A stretch of 64,000 bases of DNA. Source: VXNE01 sp965203615 (GTDB taxonomy: Bacteria > Pseudomonadota > Gammaproteobacteria > Pseudomonadales > Azotimanducaceae). Positions within the stretch are counted from its first letter, which is position 1. The number at the start of each line of letters is the position of its first letter. The position numbers were made by a program, and so were the translations under genes. Positions 42,217 to 50,737 of the stretch are shown here, piece by piece. Location: NCBI GenBank assembly GCA_965203615.1, contig OZ241900.1, positions 2,232,001 through 2,296,000 of the forward strand, read 5' to 3'. A model generated the notes under the pieces. That model was given only the letters and a program-made list of their open reading frames with translations, searched no databases and was not told the DNA's origin.

Positions 42217-42348
42217 TTCAGGCACCTCGATGCGATATCCGAGCTGGCAGTATGTCGGACTTGCCGCACCAGCGGCAAGATCGGCGGTTCGACGCGCCGG
42301 GGCCGGCTCTGGTACAAATAGCAGTCAATCACCCAGGGGGTTGTGAGC

Positions 42349-43428
42349 ATGTTGCCAAAGTCCGTAGTCATCAACGACGACACGATGCGCGAGGGTCTGC
42401 AGATAGAGCGCGCCGATATCCCGGTCGACGAAAAGCTCAGGCTTCTCGATGCGTTGGGCGATACCGGCGCGAAATGGATCTCCATCGGCTCGTTTGCGCA
42501 TCCGAAATGGACCCCGCAGATGGCCTGCATCGACGAGATCGCCGAACGCTTTGTGCCGAAGCCAGGCGTCAAGTACACGGCGGCGGTATTCAACAAGGTG
42601 GGGTTCGACCGGGCCGACAAGTACTACCCGAAGATAGACGTGCGGAGCAGGCGAGGTTTCGGCACCAGCGTCGAACTCTGCGATACGTTCGCGCGGCGCA
42701 ATTACAACCGCAGCCAGGCGCAGCAGATCGCCGCCATGGACGACACCATCGCGCGGGCCAGGGAAGCCAACGCCGATCACGGCTCGGTCGGTATCGGCAA
42801 CCCCTTCGGCTCCAACTTCGAGGGCCCCTTTTCCCTGCAGCAGCGGCTCGACCTGCTGGAGATCATGATCGGCAAGTGGCACGCCGCCGGCATTCCGGTC
42901 ACCCGCTGTTCGTTCCTGGAGGCGATGGGCTGGAACCTGCCGCACGAGGTAAGGGATACGATCCTCGCCATCCGCGAGCGGTGGCCGGAGATCACCGACT
43001 TTCACATGCACCTGCACAACACGCGCGGACTGACGATGGCGAGCTACTACGAAGCGCTACAGCTCGGCGTGCGCGAGTTCGACACGTCGATCGGCGGCAT
43101 GGGCGGCTGCCCGTATTGCGGCAACGGGCGCGCTGCCGGGCATCTGCCGACGGAGGACTTCGTCGATCTGTGCCACGAAATGGGCATCGACACAGGCTAC
43201 AACCTCGACAAGCTCATTGAAGCGGCAGCAGTCGCCGAGGAGGTGGTGGGCCATCCCCTGTGGGGCCATGTGTCGAAGGCCGGGCCCCGCCCCCGCGGGA
43301 ACGCCGTGTATCCACGAGAGATGCCCTTCGTGGAAACCCTCGAGGAAGCCGCCCATTTCCGCAAGGGTCCCGGCGTCTACGAAGGGCAGATCGCTCCGTG
43401 GCGGGCGACCGATCCCTTGAGCCAATAG
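42349..43428 (+). CDS. HMG-CoA lyase-like DRE-TIM metallolyase
   Basis: 359 residues. ATG at 42349 with AGGGGG eight bases upstream is preferred to a GTG six bases earlier. The DRE motif is DDTMREGLQ near residue 10, metal-binding HLHNTRG, and GGMGGCPYCGNGRAAGHLPTED resembles the cysteine loop of HMG-CoA lyases (GLGGCPYAxGASGNVATED). The match is close but not exact, so a related aldol-type lyase is possible. It heads an operon with a carboxylase and a hydratase, as in leucine or acyclic isoprenoid breakdown. Confidence 0.82.
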   Translation: MLPKSVVINDDTMREGLQIERADIPVDEKLRLLDALGDTGAKWISIGSFAHPKWTPQMACIDEIAERFVPKPGVKYTAAVFNKVGFDRADKYYPKIDVRSRRGFGTSVELCDTFARRNYNRSQAQQIAAMDDTIARAREANADHGSVGIGNPFGSNFEGPFSLQQRLDLLEIMIGKWHAAGIPVTRCSFLEAMGWNLPHEVRDTILAIRERWPEITDFHMHLHNTRGLTMASYYEALQLGVREFDTSIGGMGGCPYCGNGRAAGHLPTEDFVDLCHEMGIDTGYNLDKLIEAAAVAEEVVGHPLWGHVSKAGPRPRGNAVYPREMPFVETLEEAAHFRKGPGVYEGQIAPWRATDPLSQ

Positions 43429-43461
43429 GGTTTTCCCTACCACGCCAGGGAACCACACGAT

Positions 43462-45096
43462 ATGGCGGTACTGGAATCGCGGCTGGACATCCGTTCCGAT
43501 GCCTATCGCGACAATCGCGAGCGCATGCTCGCCGCGCTGGCACAACTCGACGATCTTTACGAGGAGGCCTCGCAAGGCGGCGGCGAAGAAGCCATGGCCC
43601 GCCTCAGGTCCCGCGACAAGATGCCATTGCGCGAACGCATCAGCCTGGTGCTCGATCGCGACTCGCCGTTTCTCGAGATCAGCCCCCTGGCCGGCTGGCG
43701 ATCGAACTATGCGGTGGGTTCCGGTTTCATCGTCGGCATCGGCGTCATCGAGAACACGGAGTGCGTGATTCTCGGCCACGACCCGTCGGTTCGCGCCGGC
43801 GCGTTCAACCAGTTCAATTCCAAGAAACTCATGCGAGGGCTCGAGATAGCCCGCCAGAATCGGATGCCGTACGTGCAGTTCGTCGAGTCGGCGGGGGCGG
43901 ACCTGCGGGGAGAAGGCGGTCGCAGCGACCCCGAGGCCTCGATCCGGCGCGAGATCACGCACTTCGCCGAGTCCGGCAGGCTCTTCTACGAAATCACCGA
44001 ACTGTCGAAGCTGCGCATCCCGACAATCTCGGTCGTATTCGGCGCTTCCACGGCCGGCGGCGCCTACCAGCCCGGCATGAGCGACTACAACATCTTCATC
44101 AAGGGACAATCCAGGGTCGCCCTCGGCGGTCCGCCGCTGGTGAAAATGGCGACGGGCGAAGACGCCGACTACGAGGATCTCGCCGGCGCAGACATGCATA
44201 CCCGCACCTCCGGCCTCGGCGACTACCTGGCGCAGGACGAACTCGACGGCATACGCATGTGCCGCGAGGTCGTCGCGCACCTCAACTGGCGCAAGCTCGG
44301 CCCCGGACCGACGATGCCCGCCGACGATCCCATCTACGATCCGGAGGAACTGCTCGGCATCGTCAACGAGAACCTCCGCGTACCCTTCGATATGCGGGAA
44401 GTGATTGCGCGGGTCGTTGACGGGTCGCGTTTCGAGGAGTTCAAGCCGCTTTATGGCCCGACCCTGGTCACGGGCTGGACCTCCATCAACGGATACCCGA
44501 TCGGCGTCCTCGGTAACAACGGCCCGCTCATGTCGGAGTCCTCCGAAAAAGGCTCGCAGTTCATCCAGCTCTGCAACCAGATCGACGTGCCCATGCTGTT
44601 CCTGCACAACATCACCGGCTTTATCGTCGGTACCGACTTCGAGCACCAGGGCATCACCAAGCACGGGTCCAAGATGATCAACGCGGTCGCCAATTCGACG
44701 GTGCCGCACCTGTCCATCATCGTCGGCGCCTCCTATGGCGCCGGCAACTACGGCATGAGCGGCCGCGCGTACGAGACGCGGTTTTCCTATACCTGGCCGA
44801 CCGCGAAGATCGCGGTCATGGGCCCGAAGCAGATGGCCGGCGTCATGTCCATCGTCCAGCGGGCGGCGGCGGAGCGCCGCGGTCTCGAGTTCGACGAAGC
44901 AGCCAACGACCGGCGCGCCGAGACGGCGGAATTCTGGGCGGAAGAACGCTCCAAGGGTCTCTACGCCACTTCCCGCGTTGCGGACGACGGCATGATCGAC
45001 CCCCGGGACATGCGCTCGGTCGCAACCATCTCGCTGTCCGCCTGCCACAGCAACAAGGTCGAAGGGACGAAGGAATTCGGCACGTGGCGAATGTAG
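43462..45096 (+). CDS. Acyl-CoA carboxylase, carboxyltransferase subunit
   Basis: 544 residues with both crotonase-like halves: GASTAGGAYQPGMSDYNIF and GGPPLVKMATGE in the first, NITGFIVGTDFEHQGITKHGSKM and SYGAGNYGMSGRAYETRF in the second, as in methylcrotonyl-CoA and geranyl-CoA carboxylases. An extra stretch compared with typical MccB (DPEASIRREITHFAESGRL) may reflect a different acyl substrate. Start ATG at 43462. Its 3' end overlaps the biotin-carrier subunit start by 13 bp. Confidence 0.88.
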   Translation: MAVLESRLDIRSDAYRDNRERMLAALAQLDDLYEEASQGGGEEAMARLRSRDKMPLRERISLVLDRDSPFLEISPLAGWRSNYAVGSGFIVGIGVIENTECVILGHDPSVRAGAFNQFNSKKLMRGLEIARQNRMPYVQFVESAGADLRGEGGRSDPEASIRREITHFAESGRLFYEITELSKLRIPTISVVFGASTAGGAYQPGMSDYNIFIKGQSRVALGGPPLVKMATGEDADYEDLAGADMHTRTSGLGDYLAQDELDGIRMCREVVAHLNWRKLGPGPTMPADDPIYDPEELLGIVNENLRVPFDMREVIARVVDGSRFEEFKPLYGPTLVTGWTSINGYPIGVLGNNGPLMSESSEKGSQFIQLCNQIDVPMLFLHNITGFIVGTDFEHQGITKHGSKMINAVANSTVPHLSIIVGASYGAGNYGMSGRAYETRFSYTWPTAKIAVMGPKQMAGVMSIVQRAAAERRGLEFDEAANDRRAETAEFWAEERSKGLYATSRVADDGMIDPRDMRSVATISLSACHSNKVEGTKEFGTWRM

Positions 45097-47069
45097 GAGC
45101 GGTCCAACCGATCCGGCGGCTGCTGATTGCCAATCGCGGCGAGATCGCGCGACGCATTCAGCGCACCGCGCACGATATGGGGATCGACACTGTCGCGGTG
45201 TACGCGGATGGCGATGCATCAGCGCCGTTCGTGCGCGAGGCCGACATCGCAATCGCTTTGAACGGGAGTCTCCCCGCCGAGACATACCTTGACGCCGCAA
45301 AAGTACTCTCCGCCGCGGCGCGTTCGGGCGCCGACGCAGTCCACCCCGGCTATGGCTTCCTGTCGGAGAACGCTGACTTTGCCAGGAGCGTCGTCGATGC
45401 CGGCATGCGGTGGATCGGACCGTCCGGCGAAGCGATAGCCGCGGTGGGCGACAAGCTGGCGGCCAAGGCGCTGATGCGGGAACTGGGCGTACCTACCCTG
45501 CCGGCAATAGAAGTGGACGATCACACGGACCTGGATGGCGCCGCCCGGGACATAGGCTTTCCGGTCCTGGTCAAGGCCGCCGCCGGGGGTGGCGGCCGGG
45601 GCATGCGCATCGTGCAGGCCGGCGAAGACATCGCCGAGGCGGTCGCCTCCGCGAAACGGGAGTCCCTCGCGGCTTTCGGCGACGCAACGGTATTCCTCGA
45701 GCGCTGGCTGACGAAACCACGGCATGTCGAAGTCCAGATCCTCGGGGATAACCACGGCAACCTCGTTCACATATTCGAGCGCGAATGTTCCATCCAGCGC
45801 CGCCACCAGAAGATCATTGAGGAAGCGCCTTCCCCCGCCGTCGACGCGGCACTGCGCGCAAGAATGGGAGAAGCCGCACTGACGGTTGCACAACAGATCG
45901 GCTACACCTCGGCCGGCACCGTGGAGTTTCTTCTCGACGGCAGCGACTTTTGGTTCCTTGAGGTCAATACCCGGCTGCAGGTCGAGCACCCCGTGACCGA
46001 AATGGTTGCCGGTCTCGATATCGTGCGCGAGCAGATCCGTATTGCCGAAGGCGAGGCCCTGGAGTTCGCCCAGGAAGACCTGTCCTTGCGCGGTCACGCC
46101 ATCGAAGCACGGCTCTATGCGGAGGATCCCGAAAACGACTTCCTTCCCGCCGGGGGATCCGTGCTCGAGTGGCATCCCGACGAGACAGGCAGCGCGCGAT
46201 TCGACTCCGGCATCGAATCCGGCAGCGACATCAGCGTCGATTTCGACCCGATGCTCGCAAAGGTCATTGCGGCAGCGCCAACCCGCCGTGAAGCGGCAAG
46301 CCGACTGGCGCGCGCACTGGAGCGGACACGCCTGCAGGGCGTGACCAACAACCGCGACTTTCTCGTAGCCACGCTCCGCACACCCGCATTTCTGGCTGGC
46401 GACACCACAACCGACTTTATCGAACGGGTCGACCCGGCTCGGCGACGCGCATTGTCAACGATGGAAGTGCACCATGCCCTCGTTGCCGCAACCATCTATG
46501 GACAGGCACGCAGGCGGGCGGAAGCACGGATCCTGCAGAGTCTGCCGAGCGGCTGGCGCAATTCCCTGATGCCGCCGCAATCCGTCTGTTTCCGAGTCGG
46601 CGACGCGGAAACCCCCGTTCATTACCGCGCCCGGAGGGACGGCGCCTTCGATGTCTTGATCGGAGAGGCCTCGTACGCCGTCACCGTATTCAGTCAGGAT
46701 GCGGACGGCGTGGATGTCGAAGTGGATGGACGGAGGTTCCAGGCGGTTATCCGCCAACACGCGGACCATTGGTTGCTGCACTGTCCTGACGGCGACATCG
46801 ACCTCGTCGAAGTGCCGCGATTTCCGACCGGCGCACTCGCGGCCGTCGCGGGTGGACTCATTGCTCCAATGCCGGGCAATGTCACCAGCGTTCGGGTTGC
46901 CAAGGGCGAGTCCGTGAGCCAGGGGCAACTGTTGTTGACCCTGGAAGCGATGAAGATGGAACACCGGATTACGGCGCAGAGGCCGGGCAGGGTTTCACGA
47001 ATCCTCGTGCGGCCCGGGGACCAGGTAGACAACGGCGCACTGCTGGCGGTGCTGGAGGACGAATCATGA
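45084..47069 (+). CDS. Acyl-CoA carboxylase, biotin carboxylase/biotin-carrier subunit
   Basis: 661 residues from a GTG at 45084. It has the biotin carboxylase domain (LLIANRGEIARRI, HPGYGFLSENADFAR, AAAGGGGRGMR, FLEVNTRLQVEHPVTE) and a C-terminal biotinyl domain with EAMKME, where Lys624 carries biotin. This is the arrangement of methylcrotonyl-CoA carboxylase alpha. With the beta subunit it fixes bicarbonate onto a branched enoyl-CoA. The exact substrate is not readable from sequence. Confidence 0.9.
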   Translation: MANVGAVQPIRRLLIANRGEIARRIQRTAHDMGIDTVAVYADGDASAPFVREADIAIALNGSLPAETYLDAAKVLSAAARSGADAVHPGYGFLSENADFARSVVDAGMRWIGPSGEAIAAVGDKLAAKALMRELGVPTLPAIEVDDHTDLDGAARDIGFPVLVKAAAGGGGRGMRIVQAGEDIAEAVASAKRESLAAFGDATVFLERWLTKPRHVEVQILGDNHGNLVHIFERECSIQRRHQKIIEEAPSPAVDAALRARMGEAALTVAQQIGYTSAGTVEFLLDGSDFWFLEVNTRLQVEHPVTEMVAGLDIVREQIRIAEGEALEFAQEDLSLRGHAIEARLYAEDPENDFLPAGGSVLEWHPDETGSARFDSGIESGSDISVDFDPMLAKVIAAAPTRREAASRLARALERTRLQGVTNNRDFLVATLRTPAFLAGDTTTDFIERVDPARRRALSTMEVHHALVAATIYGQARRRAEARILQSLPSGWRNSLMPPQSVCFRVGDAETPVHYRARRDGAFDVLIGEASYAVTVFSQDADGVDVEVDGRRFQAVIRQHADHWLLHCPDGDIDLVEVPRFPTGALAAVAGGLIAPMPGNVTSVRVAKGESVSQGQLLLTLEAMKMEHRITAQRPGRVSRILVRPGDQVDNGALLAVLEDES

Positions 47070-47842
47070 CGACAGAGGCAACACTGTACGAGGTAAGGAA
47101 CGGCGCGGCATGGATCACGCTGAATCGACCGGAAAGTCGAAACGCGCTTTCCGCCGTGCTCGTTTCCGAAGTTCATCAGCACCTGCTTGCCGCCGACGAT
47201 GACACTTCGGTGCGCTGCATCGTCATCACCGGCGCCGAGCCCGCGTTCTGTTCCGGGGCGGATCTCAAGAATCCCCCGGGACAAATGATCCGAGGACGTG
47301 AATCAGTGCCCTATCCAAAGGTGCTGATGACCATCATGGAGAGTCCCAAGCCAGTTATCGCCGCCGTGAACGGTGCGGCTTTCGCCGGCGGCCTGGGCCT
47401 TGTCGGTGCCGCCGACATCGTGATCGCCGTGGAAGATGCGCGGTTTGCGTTCAGCGAGGTGAGAATTGGGGTAATTCCGGCAGTGATCTCGGTGGTGTGT
47501 ATCCCCAAGCTGGGAACGCACCACGCAATGAGACTATTTCTCACAGGAGAGCGATTCACGGGCGCACAAGCGGTAGAGATGGGTTTGGCGCACCGGGCAG
47601 TCCCGAAGGACGAACTTCTTGCAGCCGTGGATGAGGAGATCTCGATGATCAACCTCGGCGGGCCAATCGCGGTCACGGAGTGCAAGAAGCTTGTGCGCCG
47701 GATACCCGCGCTATCCATCGAGGACGGCTTCGAAGTGGCCTCCGAGTGGAGCAGTCGAATGTTCGCATCGGATGAAGCGGCTGAAGGGATGGCGGCTTTC
47801 CGGGAAAAGCGGAACGCGAATTGGGTCGCCAGGGAGAACTGA
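47066..47842 (+). CDS. Enoyl-CoA hydratase/isomerase family protein
   Basis: 258 residues with crotonase motifs: CSGADLKN in the first oxyanion loop and AAVNGAAFAGGLGLVGAADIVIA in the second. Start overlaps the carboxylase stop by four bases. After a carboxylase acting on methylcrotonyl-CoA the next step would be methylglutaconyl-CoA hydration, and the HMG-CoA lyase-like gene at the head of the operon would finish the route. No isovaleryl-CoA dehydrogenase is present here. Confidence 0.88.
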   Translation: MTTEATLYEVRNGAAWITLNRPESRNALSAVLVSEVHQHLLAADDDTSVRCIVITGAEPAFCSGADLKNPPGQMIRGRESVPYPKVLMTIMESPKPVIAAVNGAAFAGGLGLVGAADIVIAVEDARFAFSEVRIGVIPAVISVVCIPKLGTHHAMRLFLTGERFTGAQAVEMGLAHRAVPKDELLAAVDEEISMINLGGPIAVTECKKLVRRIPALSIEDGFEVASEWSSRMFASDEAAEGMAAFREKRNANWVAREN

Positions 47843-47944
47843 AAACACAAGAGCAATATGAGTAATTGATCTTGTGACATATAGGTACTTGTTGTTGTTG
47901 TGGCGTCCCCGTTCTGTGGAATTCACCTCCAACCGGCTCTTGTT

Positions 47945-47960
47945 GTAGGAAATTTCCTAC
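47945..47960. promoter_or_regulatory. Perfect 16-bp palindrome in the oriC region
   Basis: GTAGGAAATTTCCTAC is identical to its reverse complement, with an AT core. It sits about 80 bp from the DnaA box. It is likely to be a dimeric regulator or replication-factor site, but I do not recognise the protein. Confidence 0.7.
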
Positions 47961-48036
47961 GCGAATTCGTGTGATTTTCCCCTTCGGAAGGGCTGCACTC
48001 TCCGGTATGGATTGGGGAAAAAGTCGCCCGCCAATT

Positions 48037-48045
48037 TTATCCACA
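48037..48045 (+). promoter_or_regulatory. Perfect DnaA box
   Basis: TTATCCACA, the consensus nonamer. The last bases are part of an inverted repeat CCACAG-6 bp-CTGTGG (48041-48058), whose right arm forms a weak opposing box. Located about 200 bp before the dnaA start. Confidence 0.9.
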
Positions 48046-48253
48046 GGTTGTTCTGTGGCAGTTCACAGCTTTTTCCATTCGGGTCGTCCTGACGGCTTGG
48101 GTGGGGGTGATGGGTGTTTCATATAAGGTGTTGTTTTTAATTACTTTTATTCGAGGTGGAGAAGTTTTTTTGCCGTTTCGTGTACAGGACGGTTGCCTTC
48201 GTGCTTAGAATGGACCCCGACAAGAAAATTTCTGCGGGTTGGGGGGGATTTCC

Positions 48254-49564
48254 GTGGTTGCGGTGGTTTGGCAGGAGTGTTTGGGTGGGCTGGTCGAGGA
48301 GTTGAGCTCGCATGACTACAATACTTGGATCCGACCCTTGCAGGCTCGGGTCGATGAATCACGGCTGACCATCCTCGCGCCGAACCGCTACGTACGCGAA
48401 AGAGTCCAGGAAAGGTACTTGGAACGCATCGTCGAACTGGTCGAGTGGCACGGCGATCCGGCGAGTCCACTCGCGGTCGAACTCGAAGTGGGTGGCGGCG
48501 ATCGACAGTCCGGGACGCCATTGCGAACGGAGGGAGACAGGCACGAGGAAGCGCTCAACAAGACGTTCACCTTCGACACCTTCGTGAAGGGCATCTCGAA
48601 CGAAATGGCGGTGGCGACAGCCGAGTATGTCGCCAAGAGTCCTGGAAGATCCTACAACCCGTTGCTTCTGTACGGCGGTGTCGGGTTGGGCAAGACGCAT
48701 CTGATGCACGCGGTGGGCAACGAAGTGCTGCGCCGTTCCCCGAGGATCCGGGTCACGTACCTGCATTCGCAGGTGTTCGTGCAGGAAATGGTGCGGGCGT
48801 TGCAGACGGGCACCATGCAGGCGTTCACGGAATACTATCGAAAGGCCGACCTCCTGCTCATAGACGACATCCAGTTCTTTGCCCATAAGGCCCGCTCCCA
48901 GGACGAATTCTTCCATGTTTTCAATGGGTTAATGGAACAACGCAGGCAGATGGTGTTGACCTGTGATCGGTATCCGCGCGACATCGAGGGCCTGGAGGAA
49001 CGCCTGAAATCGCGGTTTGTCTGCGGGGTTTCGGCGGAAGTGGATCCGCCTGACCTCGAAACGCGGGTGGCGATTCTGAAGAAGAAAGCGGAAATCGAGG
49101 GCTATGAACTCGATGACGAGGTGGCATTTTTTGTAGCGGACCATATTCGATCCAACGTCCGCGAGCTGGAAGGGGCGCTGCGCAGGATTCATGCGTATTC
49201 CAGCTATACGGGCTTGCGCGTCAACGTGGAGCACGCCAGGGAAGCGTTGAGAGACCTGCTGGCGATCCATGATCGACAGATCAGCATCGACAACATCCAG
49301 ACGGTGGTTGCCGAGTACTACAAGATCAAGAAGTCGGATTTGTTGCTGCGACGCAAGACGCGGACCATAGCGAGGCCGCGCCAGATGGCCATGTATCTCG
49401 CCAAGGAGTTGACGAAGCACTCGCTGCCGGAAATCGGCGAGGCATTCGGCGGCCGCGACCACACGACGGTGCTCCATGCCTACCGGAGAATCGCGGAACT
49501 CAAGCAGAGCAGCAGTGACATTGAAGAAGATCACCGGAATCTCAGTCGGCGTCTCATGAGCTAG
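48254..49564 (+). CDS. dnaA: Chromosomal replication initiator DnaA
   Basis: 436 residues from the GTG at 48254 (a TTG 15 bp upstream is less likely, because VVAVVWQECLGGLVEEL matches the usual N-terminal helix). Domain III has Walker A GGVGLGKT at 141-148, LLIDDIQFF and the arginine-finger region; domain IV carries GGRDHTTVLHAYRRI at about 399-413, the DnaA-box reader. Domain II is short, making the protein shorter than the 467 residues of E. coli. Upstream sequence with a run of G's (GGGGGG) serves as the ribosome site. Confidence 0.98.
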   Translation: MVAVVWQECLGGLVEELSSHDYNTWIRPLQARVDESRLTILAPNRYVRERVQERYLERIVELVEWHGDPASPLAVELEVGGGDRQSGTPLRTEGDRHEEALNKTFTFDTFVKGISNEMAVATAEYVAKSPGRSYNPLLLYGGVGLGKTHLMHAVGNEVLRRSPRIRVTYLHSQVFVQEMVRALQTGTMQAFTEYYRKADLLLIDDIQFFAHKARSQDEFFHVFNGLMEQRRQMVLTCDRYPRDIEGLEERLKSRFVCGVSAEVDPPDLETRVAILKKKAEIEGYELDDEVAFFVADHIRSNVRELEGALRRIHAYSSYTGLRVNVEHAREALRDLLAIHDRQISIDNIQTVVAEYYKIKKSDLLLRRKTRTIARPRQMAMYLAKELTKHSLPEIGEAFGGRDHTTVLHAYRRIAELKQSSSDIEEDHRNLSRRLMS

Positions 49565-49602
49565 ATGGGTTCACTGTCGGGACATCACACCAGGAAACAA
49601 GC

Positions 49603-50733
49603 ATGAAGTTCAGCACTGACCGAGGCGCGCTGCTGAGAGCCCTGTCGATGGTTGCAGGGGTCGTGGAGCGGCCGCAACAAACCCAGGTGATTCTCCCTGT
49701 CCTCTCGCACCTGTTGTTCGACTGCAGCGAAGACGGTCTGTCGATCACGGGAACGGACCTTGAGGTCGAATTGAATGTCCGCGTGCGCGAAGGGGTTGAA
49801 GTTGAACAGCCCGGCCGCGCCACCTTGCCGGGACGCAAACTTGCGGAAATATGGCGGTCGCTGCAGGAAGAGGTGCCGGTCACCGTAGAAATGGGCGACC
49901 AGGCGACGGTGCGCTCGGGTCGAAGCCGGTTCCTGCTGGCGACTTTGCCGGCCGAAGAATACCCGGAGATGGAGACAGGGGGAGAAGGCGCGACGGAACT
50001 GTCCGTGGCGCCGGGAGATTTGCGGCGTCTGGTGGATCAAACCAGTTTCGCGATGGCGCAGCAGGATGTCCGCTACTACCTGAACGGATTGTTGCTGGAG
50101 GTGACCGACACCCATATTCGGGCAGTCGCGACCGATGGCCATCGGTTGGCGATGTGCACACTTCCCGGCGGCGCCCAGGGCGCGAATCGGGTGCACGCGA
50201 TCGTTCCCCGAAAGGGCGTGGTGGAGCTCGGTCGTCTATTGGCCGATGCGGAAGGCCAGGTCGAACTGTCGGTGGGTGCCAATTACCTGCGGGCAAAGCA
50301 CGGGGGATACACGCTGACGACAAAGTTGGTGGAAGGACAGTTCCCCGACTATCTCAAGGTGATTCCCGACGCAGGCGCGCGTCAGCTTTCCGGCGATCGC
50401 AATACCTTGCGGCAGTCCTTTCAAAGGGCGGCGATCATCGGAAGCGACAGGCGTAGCGTTGCTCCCCTGGTGCGACTCGCGGTGGAACAGGACCGCCTGG
50501 TCGTGAAAGCGAATAACGCGGAAACGCAGGAAGAGGCGGAAGAAGAGGTATCCGTCGACTACCAGGGAGAAGGATTCGAAATCGGCTTCAACGTCGACTA
50601 CCTTCAGGATGTCCTGGGTGTGGTCGACACGGAAGATGTCCGCATTTCCATATCTGACAACGGCGGAAGCGCCCTGATAGAAACCGGCGGCGCGGAAGAG
50701 TCCGTGTTCGTCGTCATGCCGATGCGCCTATGA
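49603..50733 (+). CDS. dnaN: DNA polymerase III sliding clamp
   Basis: 376 residues (366 in E. coli). It begins MKFSTDRGALLRALSMVAGVVERPQ and has three clamp-fold domains, with RAVATDGHRLAMC in the second and a C-terminal FVVMPMRL, which is the standard tail. It is the beta clamp that holds polymerases to DNA. Start ATG at 49603, 38 bp after dnaA. The next gene, recF, follows after five bases. Confidence 0.98.
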   Translation: MKFSTDRGALLRALSMVAGVVERPQQTQVILPVLSHLLFDCSEDGLSITGTDLEVELNVRVREGVEVEQPGRATLPGRKLAEIWRSLQEEVPVTVEMGDQATVRSGRSRFLLATLPAEEYPEMETGGEGATELSVAPGDLRRLVDQTSFAMAQQDVRYYLNGLLLEVTDTHIRAVATDGHRLAMCTLPGGAQGANRVHAIVPRKGVVELGRLLADAEGQVELSVGANYLRAKHGGYTLTTKLVEGQFPDYLKVIPDAGARQLSGDRNTLRQSFQRAAIIGSDRRSVAPLVRLAVEQDRLVVKANNAETQEEAEEEVSVDYQGEGFEIGFNVDYLQDVLGVVDTEDVRISISDNGGSALIETGGAEESVFVVMPMRL

Positions 50734-50737
50734 CGAC

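Larger units (their letters stand above)
47843..48253. other. oriC: Probable replication origin (oriC) region
   Basis: 411 bp upstream of dnaA without a gene. It contains one perfect DnaA box, a perfect 16-bp palindrome, and an AT-rich stretch at about 48118-48172 (with TTGTTTTTAATTACTTTTAT) suited to unwinding. The dnaA-dnaN-recF-gyrB series starts right after it. Only one strong DnaA box is present, fewer than in well-studied origins, so weaker sites must do the rest or part of oriC lies elsewhere. Confidence 0.7.

Noticed and set aside
43057..45300. Minus-strand frame of 747 codons
   Set aside because: Antisense to the carboxyltransferase gene and part of its neighbours; composition is that of a shadow frame.
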